A DNA stretch of 57,494 bases from Lewinella cohaerens DSM 23179 (GTDB taxonomy: Bacteria > Bacteroidota > Bacteroidia > Chitinophagales > Saprospiraceae), in the NCBI RefSeq assembly GCF_000379805.1, contig NZ_KB903587.1:158155-215648 (forward strand), written 5' to 3'. Shown piece by piece: positions 32,487 to 43,000 of the stretch. The position numbers and the translations under genes were made by a program. The number at the start of each line of letters is the position of its first letter. Positions within the stretch are counted from its first letter, which is position 1. The notes below the pieces were generated by a model. It ran no database searches, had not been told where the DNA came from, and saw only the letters and a program-made list of their open reading frames with translations.

Positions 32487-35400
32487 TTAACGCATAATGA
32501 CAACGTCGCCTTTGATGATTTCTACATCACCGTTTTTGAATTCGATTTCGGCAAACCAAACGTAAACGGCAGCGTTAACGGGTTGGCCGCGATAACTACC
32601 ATCCCAGCCCCAACGAGGGTCGTTCGGTTGGCTACCATAAACTTCGAAGACCGACTCGCCCCAGCGGTTGAACACCAAGAAGGATCTAATTTCCTCCACA
32701 CTATCGTCAGAGAAAATGTAGAAGATATCATTGTCACCATTACCATCAGGTGAGAAAGCATTAGGAACGTAGATGTTCCGGTCTTTCTTCACAAAAATGG
32801 TCAATAAATCTCTGGTTGTACATCCATTTTCATCCTCAAGATCGAGGAAAAACTGGGTAGATTCTTCGAGGGCAAGATCAAGTTGATATACACAACCCGG
32901 GCAAGGAAGATTAGCGAGCGTCTGCCAATCAATGCTCACCAAAGCAGCGGTATCAACACTGATTTCCGGGTATATATCCGCTAATTCACCTTCTGTAATA
33001 TACTGATCAGGCCCTAGCTCCAACGTCAAATCATTACCATCCGGAACTGTAATTGTTGTAAGCAACAAACAACCTGTAGCGTCTTCTACGATTACTTCAT
33101 AATCCCCGGCAATAAGGTCGTTAAAGCTAGTGGTGGTGCCATAAGGCGCGCCTCCGACACTGTACGTGTAAGGCGGAATACCACCTTGCACACCAGTCAG
33201 AATAATTCCGCCATCATCATCGCCAGCACATGTTGGGGTGTCGGTAATGAAATTCAAGGCTTCCGGCTGAGCAGGGTTTAATGATATTTCTACCACATCC
33301 TGTGCCGTACAATCATTTTCCGTATCGGTAACGATCAAGGTATAAGTACCCGGTGCCTCTGCCGTCAATTGTAGGCTAGTAGCATCGTTCACCGGATTAC
33401 CGTTGAGCAACCATTGGTACGCATACGTGCCACCAATTGAGCTTCCTGCACCACTTAACGACGTGGTTGGGAAATTACAATCCAACTCAAAATCATCGCT
33501 CGTTTGTGCTGTTGGCAGCGTAGTATTTTGGCTAACAAAAACAGAATCTATATTTGCACAACCATTTTGTTCATCCGTTACCAATAGGTAGTACCATCCT
33601 GGTTGATTAGCGGAAGCGACGATGTTATTGTTATTGCCAACAATGGATCCATCAGGCGTTGTCCAGTCGTAAGTAATCTGCCCACCCATTTGCGAATCGC
33701 TACCATTGAGTGTTACCACAGGTTCTCCGCAAGTGATGAGTTGAGCGAGGCCAGCTTCAGCCACTGGATACAATTCGTTCTCGGTTACTTCTATCATATC
33801 AGTATTGTCACACCCAGTGAGCGTATCGATAATACTGAGGGTATAAAACTGGGCTTCATTGACATCCAGTAGCAAAGTATTTCCTCCTGGAATAGGATTA
33901 AGGTCTCCATCATACCATTGATAGACAAACTGAGGGCCTCCATCAGAATCACGGGCATCAATCTGGACGGTTGCTGTTGCACAATCCAGAATATCCAACA
34001 CTTCCAATACGATTTGTGGCGTGTAAGCCAAGTCCGTTATTTCTACTTCCGCAGGTACACTTAAACAGCCATAAGTTTCATTCGTAACCTGCAAACTATA
34101 GGTACCCGGTTCGCCAACAGTGGGCGAGAACATATCCTCGTTGGCAGGCGTAATCCCAGGGCCAGTCCATTGATAAGTGAACTGATTGCCTGTTGTACTA
34201 CCATTGCCGCCAATACTTACTTCCAGTACATCACAATCCAAATCTTGCGGGCTACCTGCATCTGCAAGTGGCAGCGGTACCGTAGCTACAGCTTGAGCAC
34301 CGGAAGAGATACAGCCATTAGAGTCGGTGACAGTGACGCCTACCGTTCCTCCCGTGCTTACTTGCACTGATTGCTGATCACTACCCACACTCCAATCGTA
34401 AGCCGCAAACGCAGGCTGTACGTTCAGCTGGGTAAAGGAATCGACACAGAAATTAGTAGGCCCGACAATCGAGAATACCGGCAAGGCTTGCTCGATGACG
34501 GTCGTACTTGTTTCGTTAATACAACCGTTGTCATCCTCCACCGTTACGGAATACGCTCCGGGGGTATTGACCGTAATCATGGTGGTTGGTGCGCTTGTAC
34601 TCCAGGTGTAATTAACATAACCAGGCGTTGCAGATAATTGTGTCGACAAACCAGCACAATAATCCAAATCACCGGTAATTGCAGGAGTAGGCAAAGCATT
34701 TTCAATGACATCAACCATCGCCGTTCCTTCACAACCTCCTGCATCCGTCACATTAAGGGTGTAGGTTCCAGGTTCATCGACAATAATGCTATTCGTTGTT
34801 TCTCCGTTTGACCACATGTAGGTGGCAAAACCAGTACCTGCACTAAGTGTGGTGGACGAGCCAATACAATAATCGCGGGCTCCCGAAATAACGGGTGAAA
34901 GCTCCGTCGCTTCATTTACAAACTCTACTGTATTTCCGATACAACCGTTAGCATCAGTAACCGTAAGACCAACATTACCAGGCGTGTTTACCGTAACCTC
35001 AGGTTGATCGCTACCATCTGACCAACTATAAGTCGAATAAGTAGCACCAGCATTAAGTTGTGTACTGTTTCCAATACAGAAAGTCAAAGACCCCCCAATT
35101 TCCGGCGTTGGTAAAGCATATTGCTGAATATTAATGGCCGCTTCCGAAGGGCAACCATTGTTGTCTATTACATCTAGTTCGTAAATACCACCTGTGTTTA
35201 CTGTAATATCAGCTGTTTGAGCTGAATTCGACCACAGGTATTCTGCATAACCAGGTGTCGCTGATAAATCAGCAGTAAGGCCACTACAGAATCCAACTGG
35301 AGCAGTAATCATTGGGGCTGTTACGATGAAGTTGCTAAGGTCAATACTGTTATTGGTAACACAGCCGTTGCCATCGGTTACGACAAGAGAGATGTTCCCC

Positions 35401-38400
35401 GTTTGCGTAATCGTCACATCGGCCTCGTTAGCTCCATTCGACCAGTTGTAACTAACAAAACCAGCCTCAGCACTCAAATCTGTACTTTCGCCAGGGCAAA
35501 ATTGAGGTTCCCCTGAAATATCTGGAATCGCTGTTACGTATTCTTCTACCGCTTGGGTAGCAACACCAACACAACCATTAGCATCGGTGACCGACAGGCT
35601 AAATGTTTCAGTCGTGCCTACTTCTATACTCGTACCACTGGTATTTGTGCTCCAGAGGTAAGAAACAAAACCTGGTTCGGCCGTCAAAACGGTCGTCAAG
35701 CCCGGGCAATACCCTGGCTCCCCTAGAATAGTCGTTACCGGTAAAGCATTCTGGACAACAGCCGCAGAAGTCATACCAATACAGCCATTATCATCCGTGA
35801 CCGTCAAGCCATAGTTTCCAGGGTTATCTACCACCAGAAACTGGTCCGTATCACCTGCCACACTCCAAGCATAGCTGGCGTAACCGTTTCCACCATTAAG
35901 TGTAGTACTGTCGCCAATACAGTAATCTAAGTCACCACTAATCGCAGGTGTTGGCAAGGCCAATTCAACTACATCTACTGTAGCCGTTCCCATACAACCA
36001 AATTCATCCGCCACCGTAACCGTGTACATACCGGGCGTGCTGACGCTAATTTCGTTAACCTGCGCACTGTTCGACCATTCGTAAGTACTAAAATCATCAG
36101 GCACCGTAAGCGTAGTATTCAATCCTGCACAATAGAAAGGATCTCCATTGATTATAGGATCTAATTCTGAGTCTTCTATGATGGTTGCAGAAGCTGTATT
36201 CTGACAACCATTCGCATCTGTAACCGTAACCGTATAGGTACCAGCTTGATTTAGGAAGATGGTACTCGTGGTTTCCATATTTGACCAAAGGTAACTGACA
36301 TAGCCCTCTGTCGCCGTCAGGTTTGTTCCACCCGCCGGACAGAAACTCAGGCGACCAGTAATCTCAACAGTAGGTAATGGAAACTCGGTGAGGCTTACGG
36401 TATCCGTCGCTGTACAACCATTTTCATCCGTGACCGTAACACTTACATCCATCATGCCTGATGTCGTAACTGTATTCGTGGTGCCTCCGGTTGACCATGC
36501 ATAACTGCTAAAGTTATCTGGAACGCTGAGTGTTGTTGTTTCCCCAAAACAGAAGTCTAGGTCCCCAGTAATCGCAACAGTAGGGATAATCTCTTCCAGT
36601 GTAACACTGGTACTTCCCATACAGCCTTCTGCATCGGTAACCGTAACACCAAAGGTTGTACCATCCATCACATCAAGGGTAGGGTCAGTACTGGTATCAC
36701 TCCATAAATAACTAGTATAAGGTTGATCCAGACTGAGCGTACTGATTTCGTCTTCACAAAGAACCAGGTCGCCAGAAATAACGGGCGTTGGGTTAGGAAC
36801 TTCCACTACTTCGACACTGGATTCGCCAGTACAACCGATCGCATCGGTAACGGTAACGGTAACAATACCGGGGCCAACCCCAGTGACTTCATTTGTGCTT
36901 CCGCTGACGGTCCAGCTGTAGTTATTATAGCCGGAGTCTGCTGTTAATACTGTTGTACTACCAGGACAAACCGTTAAATCACCAGCAATTGCAGGTGTTG
37001 GTGACGGTACTTCGGTAACATCAATGTCTAAAAAACTTTCACAACCGTCCCCATCGGTGCCTATCACCCAGTAATTACCAGGGCTGGTGACGGTAATCGT
37101 TTGCGTAGTTTCATTGTTACTCCATAAATAGGAATCATAACCAGCAGAAGCCATTAGCTGGCCATCACCGTCAGAACAGATTTGGGTATCACCCACGATA
37201 TCAATGGGTTCAGCTTCTCCTTCCGGAATGTCGATTGACGCGAAAGCTTCACAACCATTTTGATCAATGACTTCGACTTCATAAAGTCCGGGGCCAACAA
37301 TGTCATAGATGTTAGTACTCGGTCCTCCTATCCATTGAACATTCATGAAGCTTCCCGAAATGGATACCTGCCCAAAAGCATTGTTACAAAGTGCGTCTGG
37401 CCCATCTATTTCTAACTCAACAGGAATATTGACGACAACATCCACACTCGTCTCTCCTTCACAACCATTATCATCGGTAACGGTAACAGAGTAGGTGTCT
37501 GTCTCATCTACGTTAAGTTCAAAGTTAGTAGTACCATCTGACCATTCGTAGCCACTGTAGTTACCTACTACGACTAAGTCTGTATTTTCGCCTTCACAAA
37601 TGGCCAAATCTCCTGTAATACTAGGAGAAGGAGGCGTTAGCTCATCTACAAAGAAATCGAGAATCTGGGTACAACCATCTACACTGGTAACTGTAACCGT
37701 ATAATCTCCTTCCATATCAATAAACTGCTCATTCCCACTTAAGCTATTCGACCATTCATAGGTATCATAGCCATCTGTAATGGTAAGCTCAGTGCTTTCG
37801 CCGGGGCAGAAAAATAAATCTCCTTCAACAAAGGCATCAACGCCTTCGCCTTCAATTACTTCGAAATCGGTTTCCCCTTCACAGCCGTTACCGTCTGTAA
37901 CGGTAACAGTGTAAATTCCCGCCGCATCTACTGGTGTAGACTGGGTATTGAAGGAGGTTGACCAACTATATCCAGCAAAGTTTTCGGTAACCGACAGCGT
38001 GATAGTCTCTCCGGGGCATACCGCCTCCGGACCATCAATTTCGGGCTCTGGCAATGGATTTTCTTCTACTTCTACTTCCGCAGTGCCTTCACAGCCTAAA
38101 TCATCTATAACCGTTACAGAATAAGGGCCCGGTGCATCTACATAGATATCCTGGAAGGTTTCCGTTGTAGACCATTCATAGCTCACAAAACCATTAGACG
38201 CTATCAGCGTCGTTCCTTCTCCTTCACAGTAATCTAAATCACCAGAAATTGTAACAACTACAGGAGCAGCTACATTAAGGGTAAAGTTTGTCGTGCCTTC
38301 ACAGCCATTATCATCGGTAACAGTTACCTCATAGCCTCCAAAATCAGTGACGACAATACTTTGCGTGAACTCGACGGTAGACCATTCATAAGCCGCAAAG

Positions 38401-39644
38401 TCTTCTAGTACTTCCAAAACGGCATCATCTCCGTCACAGATTTCGTCAGGGCCGAAAATGGTAGGTTCTGGATTAGGGAAAGCCTCTACCGTAAAATCGG
38501 TAACACTCTCACAACCTGCAGGATCACTTACGGTAACAGAGTAAGTTCCCGGGCCAACATTGATATTGTCAGCGGTAGAACTTGTACTCCAAAGGATATC
38601 ATCAAAGGGGCCACCAATCAATTCCAAAGTCGTCGTTTCTGTATCACAGACGAAATCGTCTCCGGTAATTTCTACATCTGGGCCTTCTCCTACTAACACT
38701 TCTACTTCAACAAAGTCTTCGCACCCAAATTCATCTGTTACGGTGAGGGTGTAAACAATATCGCCTACAAAATCAGGCGGGATATTGACATTGGTCGTTA
38801 GTGAAAAAGGATTAGAAAGATAGCTATCACCGCCATTTGTAGCTGACCAAGAGTAACTAGCTCCGGTTGCACCAGGTGCAGTTGCGATCATGGTAAAGCT
38901 GTTGCTTCCAGCACAAAACTCATACATATCTTCATTGATTGTCATCATAAAGTCGGGACAATCATAGAAACAGGAGCCATCATCGACAATGGCATTAGGG
39001 TCAAAATTAATGGCATCAGGATCAGTACAGCCACAAAGTACCGGGTTCGGGAAAATATAGGTGATATCAAGCGCTACGCCTGAGTCTGCTCCTGCATGAT
39101 CTGAAATACAAATATTGGTAGTAATATCCTCATCGGGAGGAAACAACGTCCAAAGATCGGCGAAAGAGGTTACTCCGGGAGTACCTAAACCACAACCATC
39201 ATCGGCTGTCAGTCCGTAATCTCCTCCTCCTAAGACCATACCATTCTCAGGGTCAGGACCTCCACCATCGGAAAACGTATAGGTCGAGGGGTTACCTGGA
39301 GTCCCTAAGTCAGCAGAGTTACCACAAGGGCACCCTCCTGTACAGCTTCCCAGTACACCGGGGCGCTGAAAAATATTCAAATAAGTCCCATCTACCTCAA
39401 TCCATAATGCTAAATCTCCTTGCCAAGTGTGCTGAATATCCAGCGACAAACCTGTAGGAAACCCAGTTAAAGCGGGGTTGAAGGTAAGGGTAACACAATA
39501 AGCATTGTCTAAGTCCCCATCCACAGGTACCGAAACATCCGGTAAAGCTACCGTGGGGTTTTCACATTGCGAATGAAGTAAACTACTATACAGCATTCCT
39601 ATTACTAGGAAAACAGAGGTTACAATTGGTAAAATTTTGCTCAT
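32487..39644 (-). CDS. Giant Ig-like repeat surface protein (2385 aa) with T9SS type B tail, paralog A
   Basis: Architecture, in order: signal peptide; P-domain-like beta-sandwich (residues ~26-205, with LSLDIQHTWQGDLALWIEVD and GLTADDGCGLGTPGVTSF); a Cys-rich DxDx-type calcium motif (CTDPDAINFDPNAIVDDGSC). Then come 21 tandem ~70-residue Ig-like units, each with 'ITGDLxxCxGESTTL', 'YLWSNGETT' and 'TYTVTVTDxNGC'. Four longer 'LDC' type repeats (about 85 residues), one SprB-like repeat (TCAGDDDGGIILTGVQGG) and the gliding-motility C-terminal domain (YVPNAFSPDGNGDNDIFYIF, FLVFNRWGESVFEVY) complete it. It is likely an exported adhesin. The upstream gene at 40037 is a tandem paralog with the same plan but 16 units. 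Repeat count is from my manual reading and could be off by one. Confidence 0.95.
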   Translation of the reverse strand: MSKILPIVTSVFLVIGMLYSSLLHSQCENPTVALPDVSVPVDGDLDNAYCVTLTFNPALTGFPTGLSLDIQHTWQGDLALWIEVDGTYLNIFQRPGVLGSCTGGCPCGNSADLGTPGNPSTYTFSDGGGPDPENGMVLGGGDYGLTADDGCGLGTPGVTSFADLWTLFPPDEDITTNICISDHAGADSGVALDITYIFPNPVLCGCTDPDAINFDPNAIVDDGSCFYDCPDFMMTINEDMYEFCAGSNSFTMIATAPGATGASYSWSATNGGDSYLSNPFSLTTNVNIPPDFVGDIVYTLTVTDEFGCEDFVEVEVLVGEGPDVEITGDDFVCDTETTTLELIGGPFDDILWSTSSTADNINVGPGTYSVTVSDPAGCESVTDFTVEAFPNPEPTIFGPDEICDGDDAVLEVLEDFAAYEWSTVEFTQSIVVTDFGGYEVTVTDDNGCEGTTNFTLNVAAPVVVTISGDLDYCEGEGTTLIASNGFVSYEWSTTETFQDIYVDAPGPYSVTVIDDLGCEGTAEVEVEENPLPEPEIDGPEAVCPGETITLSVTENFAGYSWSTSFNTQSTPVDAAGIYTVTVTDGNGCEGETDFEVIEGEGVDAFVEGDLFFCPGESTELTITDGYDTYEWSNSLSGNEQFIDMEGDYTVTVTSVDGCTQILDFFVDELTPPSPSITGDLAICEGENTDLVVVGNYSGYEWSDGTTNFELNVDETDTYSVTVTDDNGCEGETSVDVVVNIPVELEIDGPDALCNNAFGQVSISGSFMNVQWIGGPSTNIYDIVGPGLYEVEVIDQNGCEAFASIDIPEGEAEPIDIVGDTQICSDGDGQLMASAGYDSYLWSNNETTQTITVTSPGNYWVIGTDGDGCESFLDIDVTEVPSPTPAIAGDLTVCPGSTTVLTADSGYNNYSWTVSGSTNEVTGVGPGIVTVTVTDAIGCTGESSVEVVEVPNPTPVISGDLVLCEDEISTLSLDQPYTSYLWSDTSTDPTLDVMDGTTFGVTVTDAEGCMGSTSVTLEEIIPTVAITGDLDFCFGETTTLSVPDNFSSYAWSTGGTTNTVTTSGMMDVSVTVTDENGCTATDTVSLTEFPLPTVEITGRLSFCPAGGTNLTATEGYVSYLWSNMETTSTIFLNQAGTYTVTVTDANGCQNTASATIIEDSELDPIINGDPFYCAGLNTTLTVPDDFSTYEWSNSAQVNEISVSTPGMYTVTVADEFGCMGTATVDVVELALPTPAISGDLDYCIGDSTTLNGGNGYASYAWSVAGDTDQFLVVDNPGNYGLTVTDDNGCIGMTSAAVVQNALPVTTILGEPGYCPGLTTVLTAEPGFVSYLWSTNTSGTSIEVGTTETFSLSVTDANGCVGVATQAVEEYVTAIPDISGEPQFCPGESTDLSAEAGFVSYNWSNGANEADVTITQTGNISLVVTDGNGCVTNNSIDLSNFIVTAPMITAPVGFCSGLTADLSATPGYAEYLWSNSAQTADITVNTGGIYELDVIDNNGCPSEAAINIQQYALPTPEIGGSLTFCIGNSTQLNAGATYSTYSWSDGSDQPEVTVNTPGNVGLTVTDANGCIGNTVEFVNEATELSPVISGARDYCIGSSTTLSAGTGFATYMWSNGETTNSIIVDEPGTYTLNVTDAGGCEGTAMVDVIENALPTPAITGDLDYCAGLSTQLSATPGYVNYTWSTSAPTTMITVNTPGAYSVTVEDDNGCINETSTTVIEQALPVFSIVGPTNFCVDSFTQLNVQPAFAAYDWSVGSDQQSVQVSTGGTVGVTVTDSNGCISSGAQAVATVPLPLADAGSPQDLDCDVLEVSIGGNGSTTGNQFTYQWTGPGITPANEDMFSPTVGEPGTYSLQVTNETYGCLSVPAEVEITDLAYTPQIVLEVLDILDCATATVQIDARDSDGGPQFVYQWYDGDLNPIPGGNTLLLDVNEAQFYTLSIIDTLTGCDNTDMIEVTENELYPVAEAGLAQLITCGEPVVTLNGSDSQMGGQITYDWTTPDGSIVGNNNNIVASANQPGWYYLLVTDEQNGCANIDSVFVSQNTTLPTAQTSDDFELDCNFPTTSLSGAGSSIGGTYAYQWLLNGNPVNDATSLQLTAEAPGTYTLIVTDTENDCTAQDVVEISLNPAQPEALNFITDTPTCAGDDDGGIILTGVQGGIPPYTYSVGGAPYGTTTSFNDLIAGDYEVIVEDATGCLLLTTITVPDGNDLTLELGPDQYITEGELADIYPEISVDTAALVSIDWQTLANLPCPGCVYQLDLALEESTQFFLDLEDENGCTTRDLLTIFVKKDRNIYVPNAFSPDGNGDNDIFYIFSDDSVEEIRSFLVFNRWGESVFEVYGSQPNDPRWGWDGSYRGQPVNAAVYVWFAEIEFKNGDVEIIKGDVVIMR

Positions 39645-40036
39645 AGACGGATAGATTAAAAATACAGTAACACCAATTACTATCAGTATTAATATACTAA
39701 TAAGGATTGATAACAGAAAGATAGTCTACGAGAGCGCGAGTGATTTTTAAAAATACAATGACAGCAAGAGGTCTGTTCCTCTTGTCCGTTGTTTTGGTCT
39801 AATCTACTCCAGCACAGCATTTAATACAATTAAAATCAGGCTAAAGAAGCAAGACATCAGACGTGCTAATTATTTGGAAATAACCAACACCGTCTTCATT
39901 TATAGGTTCGCTGTTATACAAAAGTAGGTTTTTCTTTTATTAATAAAAGAAAAACCAAATAAAAATAAAGTCCGGATATTGACGATACTTGCCCTAACAA
40001 CCAATAATACAAGCCTTTAAGTTTTACCCATGCGGA
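39645..40036. other. AT-rich gap between giant paralogs with a 30-bp palindrome
   Basis: The 392-nt gap has no ORF of note. At 39927-39956 GGTTTTTCTTTTATT is followed by its exact reverse complement AATAAAAGAAAAACC, a 30-bp perfect palindrome. CAAGAGG/CCTCTTG (39765-39784) is a short hairpin. A promoter for the gene starting at 39644 should lie here, but I see no clear consensus. Confidence 0.6.
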
Positions 40037-43000
40037 TCATTTTATTAGTGTGATCTCTCCCTTTTCAATAATTTTCTCTCCACTTTTCAACTTAATCTCT
40101 GCAAACCAGACAAAAACGGCGGGATTTAGTGGCCGTCCAGACTGTTTTCCATCCCATCCCAGCATAGGCTCATCTGGTTGAATATTTTTGGTTTCCCAAA
40201 CCATACTCCCCCATCGTTCAAAAATCTGAAGAGAATTTATCTCTTCAATGGTATTCCCATCTGTCTGTAGGAAGAAATAGTCGTTGTAGCCATCATCGTT
40301 AGGGGAAAAAATATTTGGCACAAAGATGCCTTCTCTCTTTTTTACAAAAATAGTCACCTCGTCTTTAGCAATACAGCCATTTTCATCGGTGACCGTTAAG
40401 AAAAACTGCGTAGCCTCGAACAAGGTTATACGCGTTTGGTTGAGGCATTCAGGACAGGATAGTTCTGCCGCTGTTTGCCAAGACAATGATTGCAACGCCA
40501 AAGAATCGATGCTCAGTTCAGGGATAATATCAGCTTGATCGCCGGCTTCAATCGTTTGATTATCACCTAATTCTACCCACAAATCATTACCATCCTCTAA
40601 TTCGGCTAGTGCTGTCAATTGACACCCGTTAGCATCTTCTAGGATCACTTGGTAGCTACCCGCCCCCAAATTCTGAAAATTGGTATTCAAGCTGAAGGGT
40701 TGACCAGCAAAACTATAAACGTAAGGACTTAGCCCACCACTCACTCCGCTAATAGAAACACTACCGTCCGTGTCACCTGCGCAGGTTGGAGGGTCAAATA
40801 CTAGCTCAAAACTCTGAGGTGCCTCAGGGTCTTCAAGTATTTCTACGGAAGCACTGGCACTACAACTATTTTCTACATTTGTAACTACTAATTCGTAAGT
40901 ACCAGGGGCTTCCACCGTCAAATTAAGGTTAGTCGCAGTAGGTAGAGGTGTATTAGCCTGCCACCACTGGTAAGTAAATTGGTTCCCTTGGCTACTTCCT
41001 TGTCCACTAATCGTTACATTGGCATCATTACAAAAGAGGGTAATTACATCACTCGTCACAACATCTGGAATCACGACATCTTCTACCACTTCCAGGGAAT
41101 CCGTCGTAGCACATCCATTTGTGATATCTGTTACTGTAAAAAAGTACATGCCCGGGGTATTCGTCATAATCATTGACGAAGAAGGATCGCCAATAATATT
41201 ACCTCCGGTAGTTGTCCATTCTTGAACGATTGTAGTAGCTTCGGAGGTGGTCGTTCCCGTAAGGCTCACCTCCATAATGGCACAATCAAGCTGTTCTCCT
41301 CCAGCAATAGTCACTGCTGGATAGTTGAAATCTTCTAACACTGGCATCGTTCCTTGTGCAACACAAGCTGTGAGCATGTTCGTCACTACAAGCGTATAGG
41401 TGCCAGGTGTGTTAACCTCTAAATTCAAGGAGGTTTCAGCACTCAATACCTCACCAGAAGGATCCAGCCACTCATAAGAAAATGCTGATCCTGTCGCAGA
41501 GCCACTCCCGTCTAACACTACTGTATTGGTGATACAATCCAGGGTATCAGCTATTGCAAGATTCAATGCTGGTGCTTCGTTCATCAGCAATACCTCAACG
41601 CTGTCTATGCCGCTCAAACAACCATTGGCCTCATCAGTTACCTGTAAGTAATATAGACCAGGTTCGCTTACCACTGGTGATAATTCTCCTTGATTACTCA
41701 TCGTAATTCCAGGCCCCGACCAAGTGTAAGAGATCGTGTCACCTTGCGAAGTACTTTCACTGCCTAGCAAAACACTGTCTGTATCACAATCTAAAACTTG
41801 TCCTTCTCCGGCAAAAGCCCAGGGAAGTTCAATTTCAACGACCGAAGACTGGGCTTCGTTTTGGCAACCGGCATCATCCGTGATGGTAACACTTACATCG
41901 CCAGGGGTACTTACTATTGTTGAAAACCCTGTATCTCCGGTACTCCAGAGGTAAGAAGCAAAACCCGTTGGTACTGTTAATTCGGCTGAGTCTTCTTCGC
42001 AAAACCTTGTCGGCCCCACAATAACTACCGGTGGCACGGCTAACATTTCTACCGTAGCCGAGGCACTAGCCTGGCAGCCATTATTATCTGTAAATACCAA
42101 ACTGTATTCTCCGCCAGCGTTGACCTCAAGGGAGGAGGATGTCTCACCATTATCCCATAAGAACATACCTGTTGATGACGCTTGCGCATCGAGTACCGTA
42201 CTCAGATTTGCACAAAAAGAAGTATCTCCGGTTATCGAAACGGATGGAGCAGAAAAGGCTACTACATCCAAAGAAATCTCTCCTGTACACCCCGCTTCGT
42301 CGGTAACGGATACCGTATAGGTTCCTCCGGCATCTACGATTAATGAATCTCCAATACTTCCATCTGACCAACTATAGGTCGCATATTCTTCCGTAACGTA
42401 AAGTGTCGTAATTTCATCCGGGCAAAGCCCTTGATCACCCGTAATTCCAGGTGTTAATCCATCTGCTATAGTTAGCGTTACCCCAGTACTACCTACACAA
42501 TTGTTAGTATCAACAACGGTAAGGCTCACTGGTCCAGGGCTTCCTACACTGATTGAATCAGTTGTTTCTGCGGTAGACCAAGTATAACTACTATAAGATT
42601 CGTTGACACTCAGCGTCGTGGGAAAGCCGTCGCAGAAGCTAAGCGCACCTTCGATGGTTGGTTCAGGAAGATCATAAACGACAACACCAACGGTACTGCT
42701 ATAAGTACAACCAAAAGCGTCCATTGCACTAACGGATAAAGTATCAGCGGCAAGCACCGTTACTTCACTAGTGGTTTCACCGTTGGACCAAATATAGCTG
42801 ACAAAATCCCCCGTTACACTCAGGGTTGCACTTTCGCCTTCACAAAACCCTGCAGGAGCAACTACCGCGAGTGTTCCTTCTGGAAAAAGGCTCAGGTCAG
42901 CAATACTACTTGTTACACAACCATTACTATCCGTTACCGTCACACCTGCTGATCCGGGGATATTAAAAGTAGTCGTAGGAGTGGTATCATTATTTGACCA

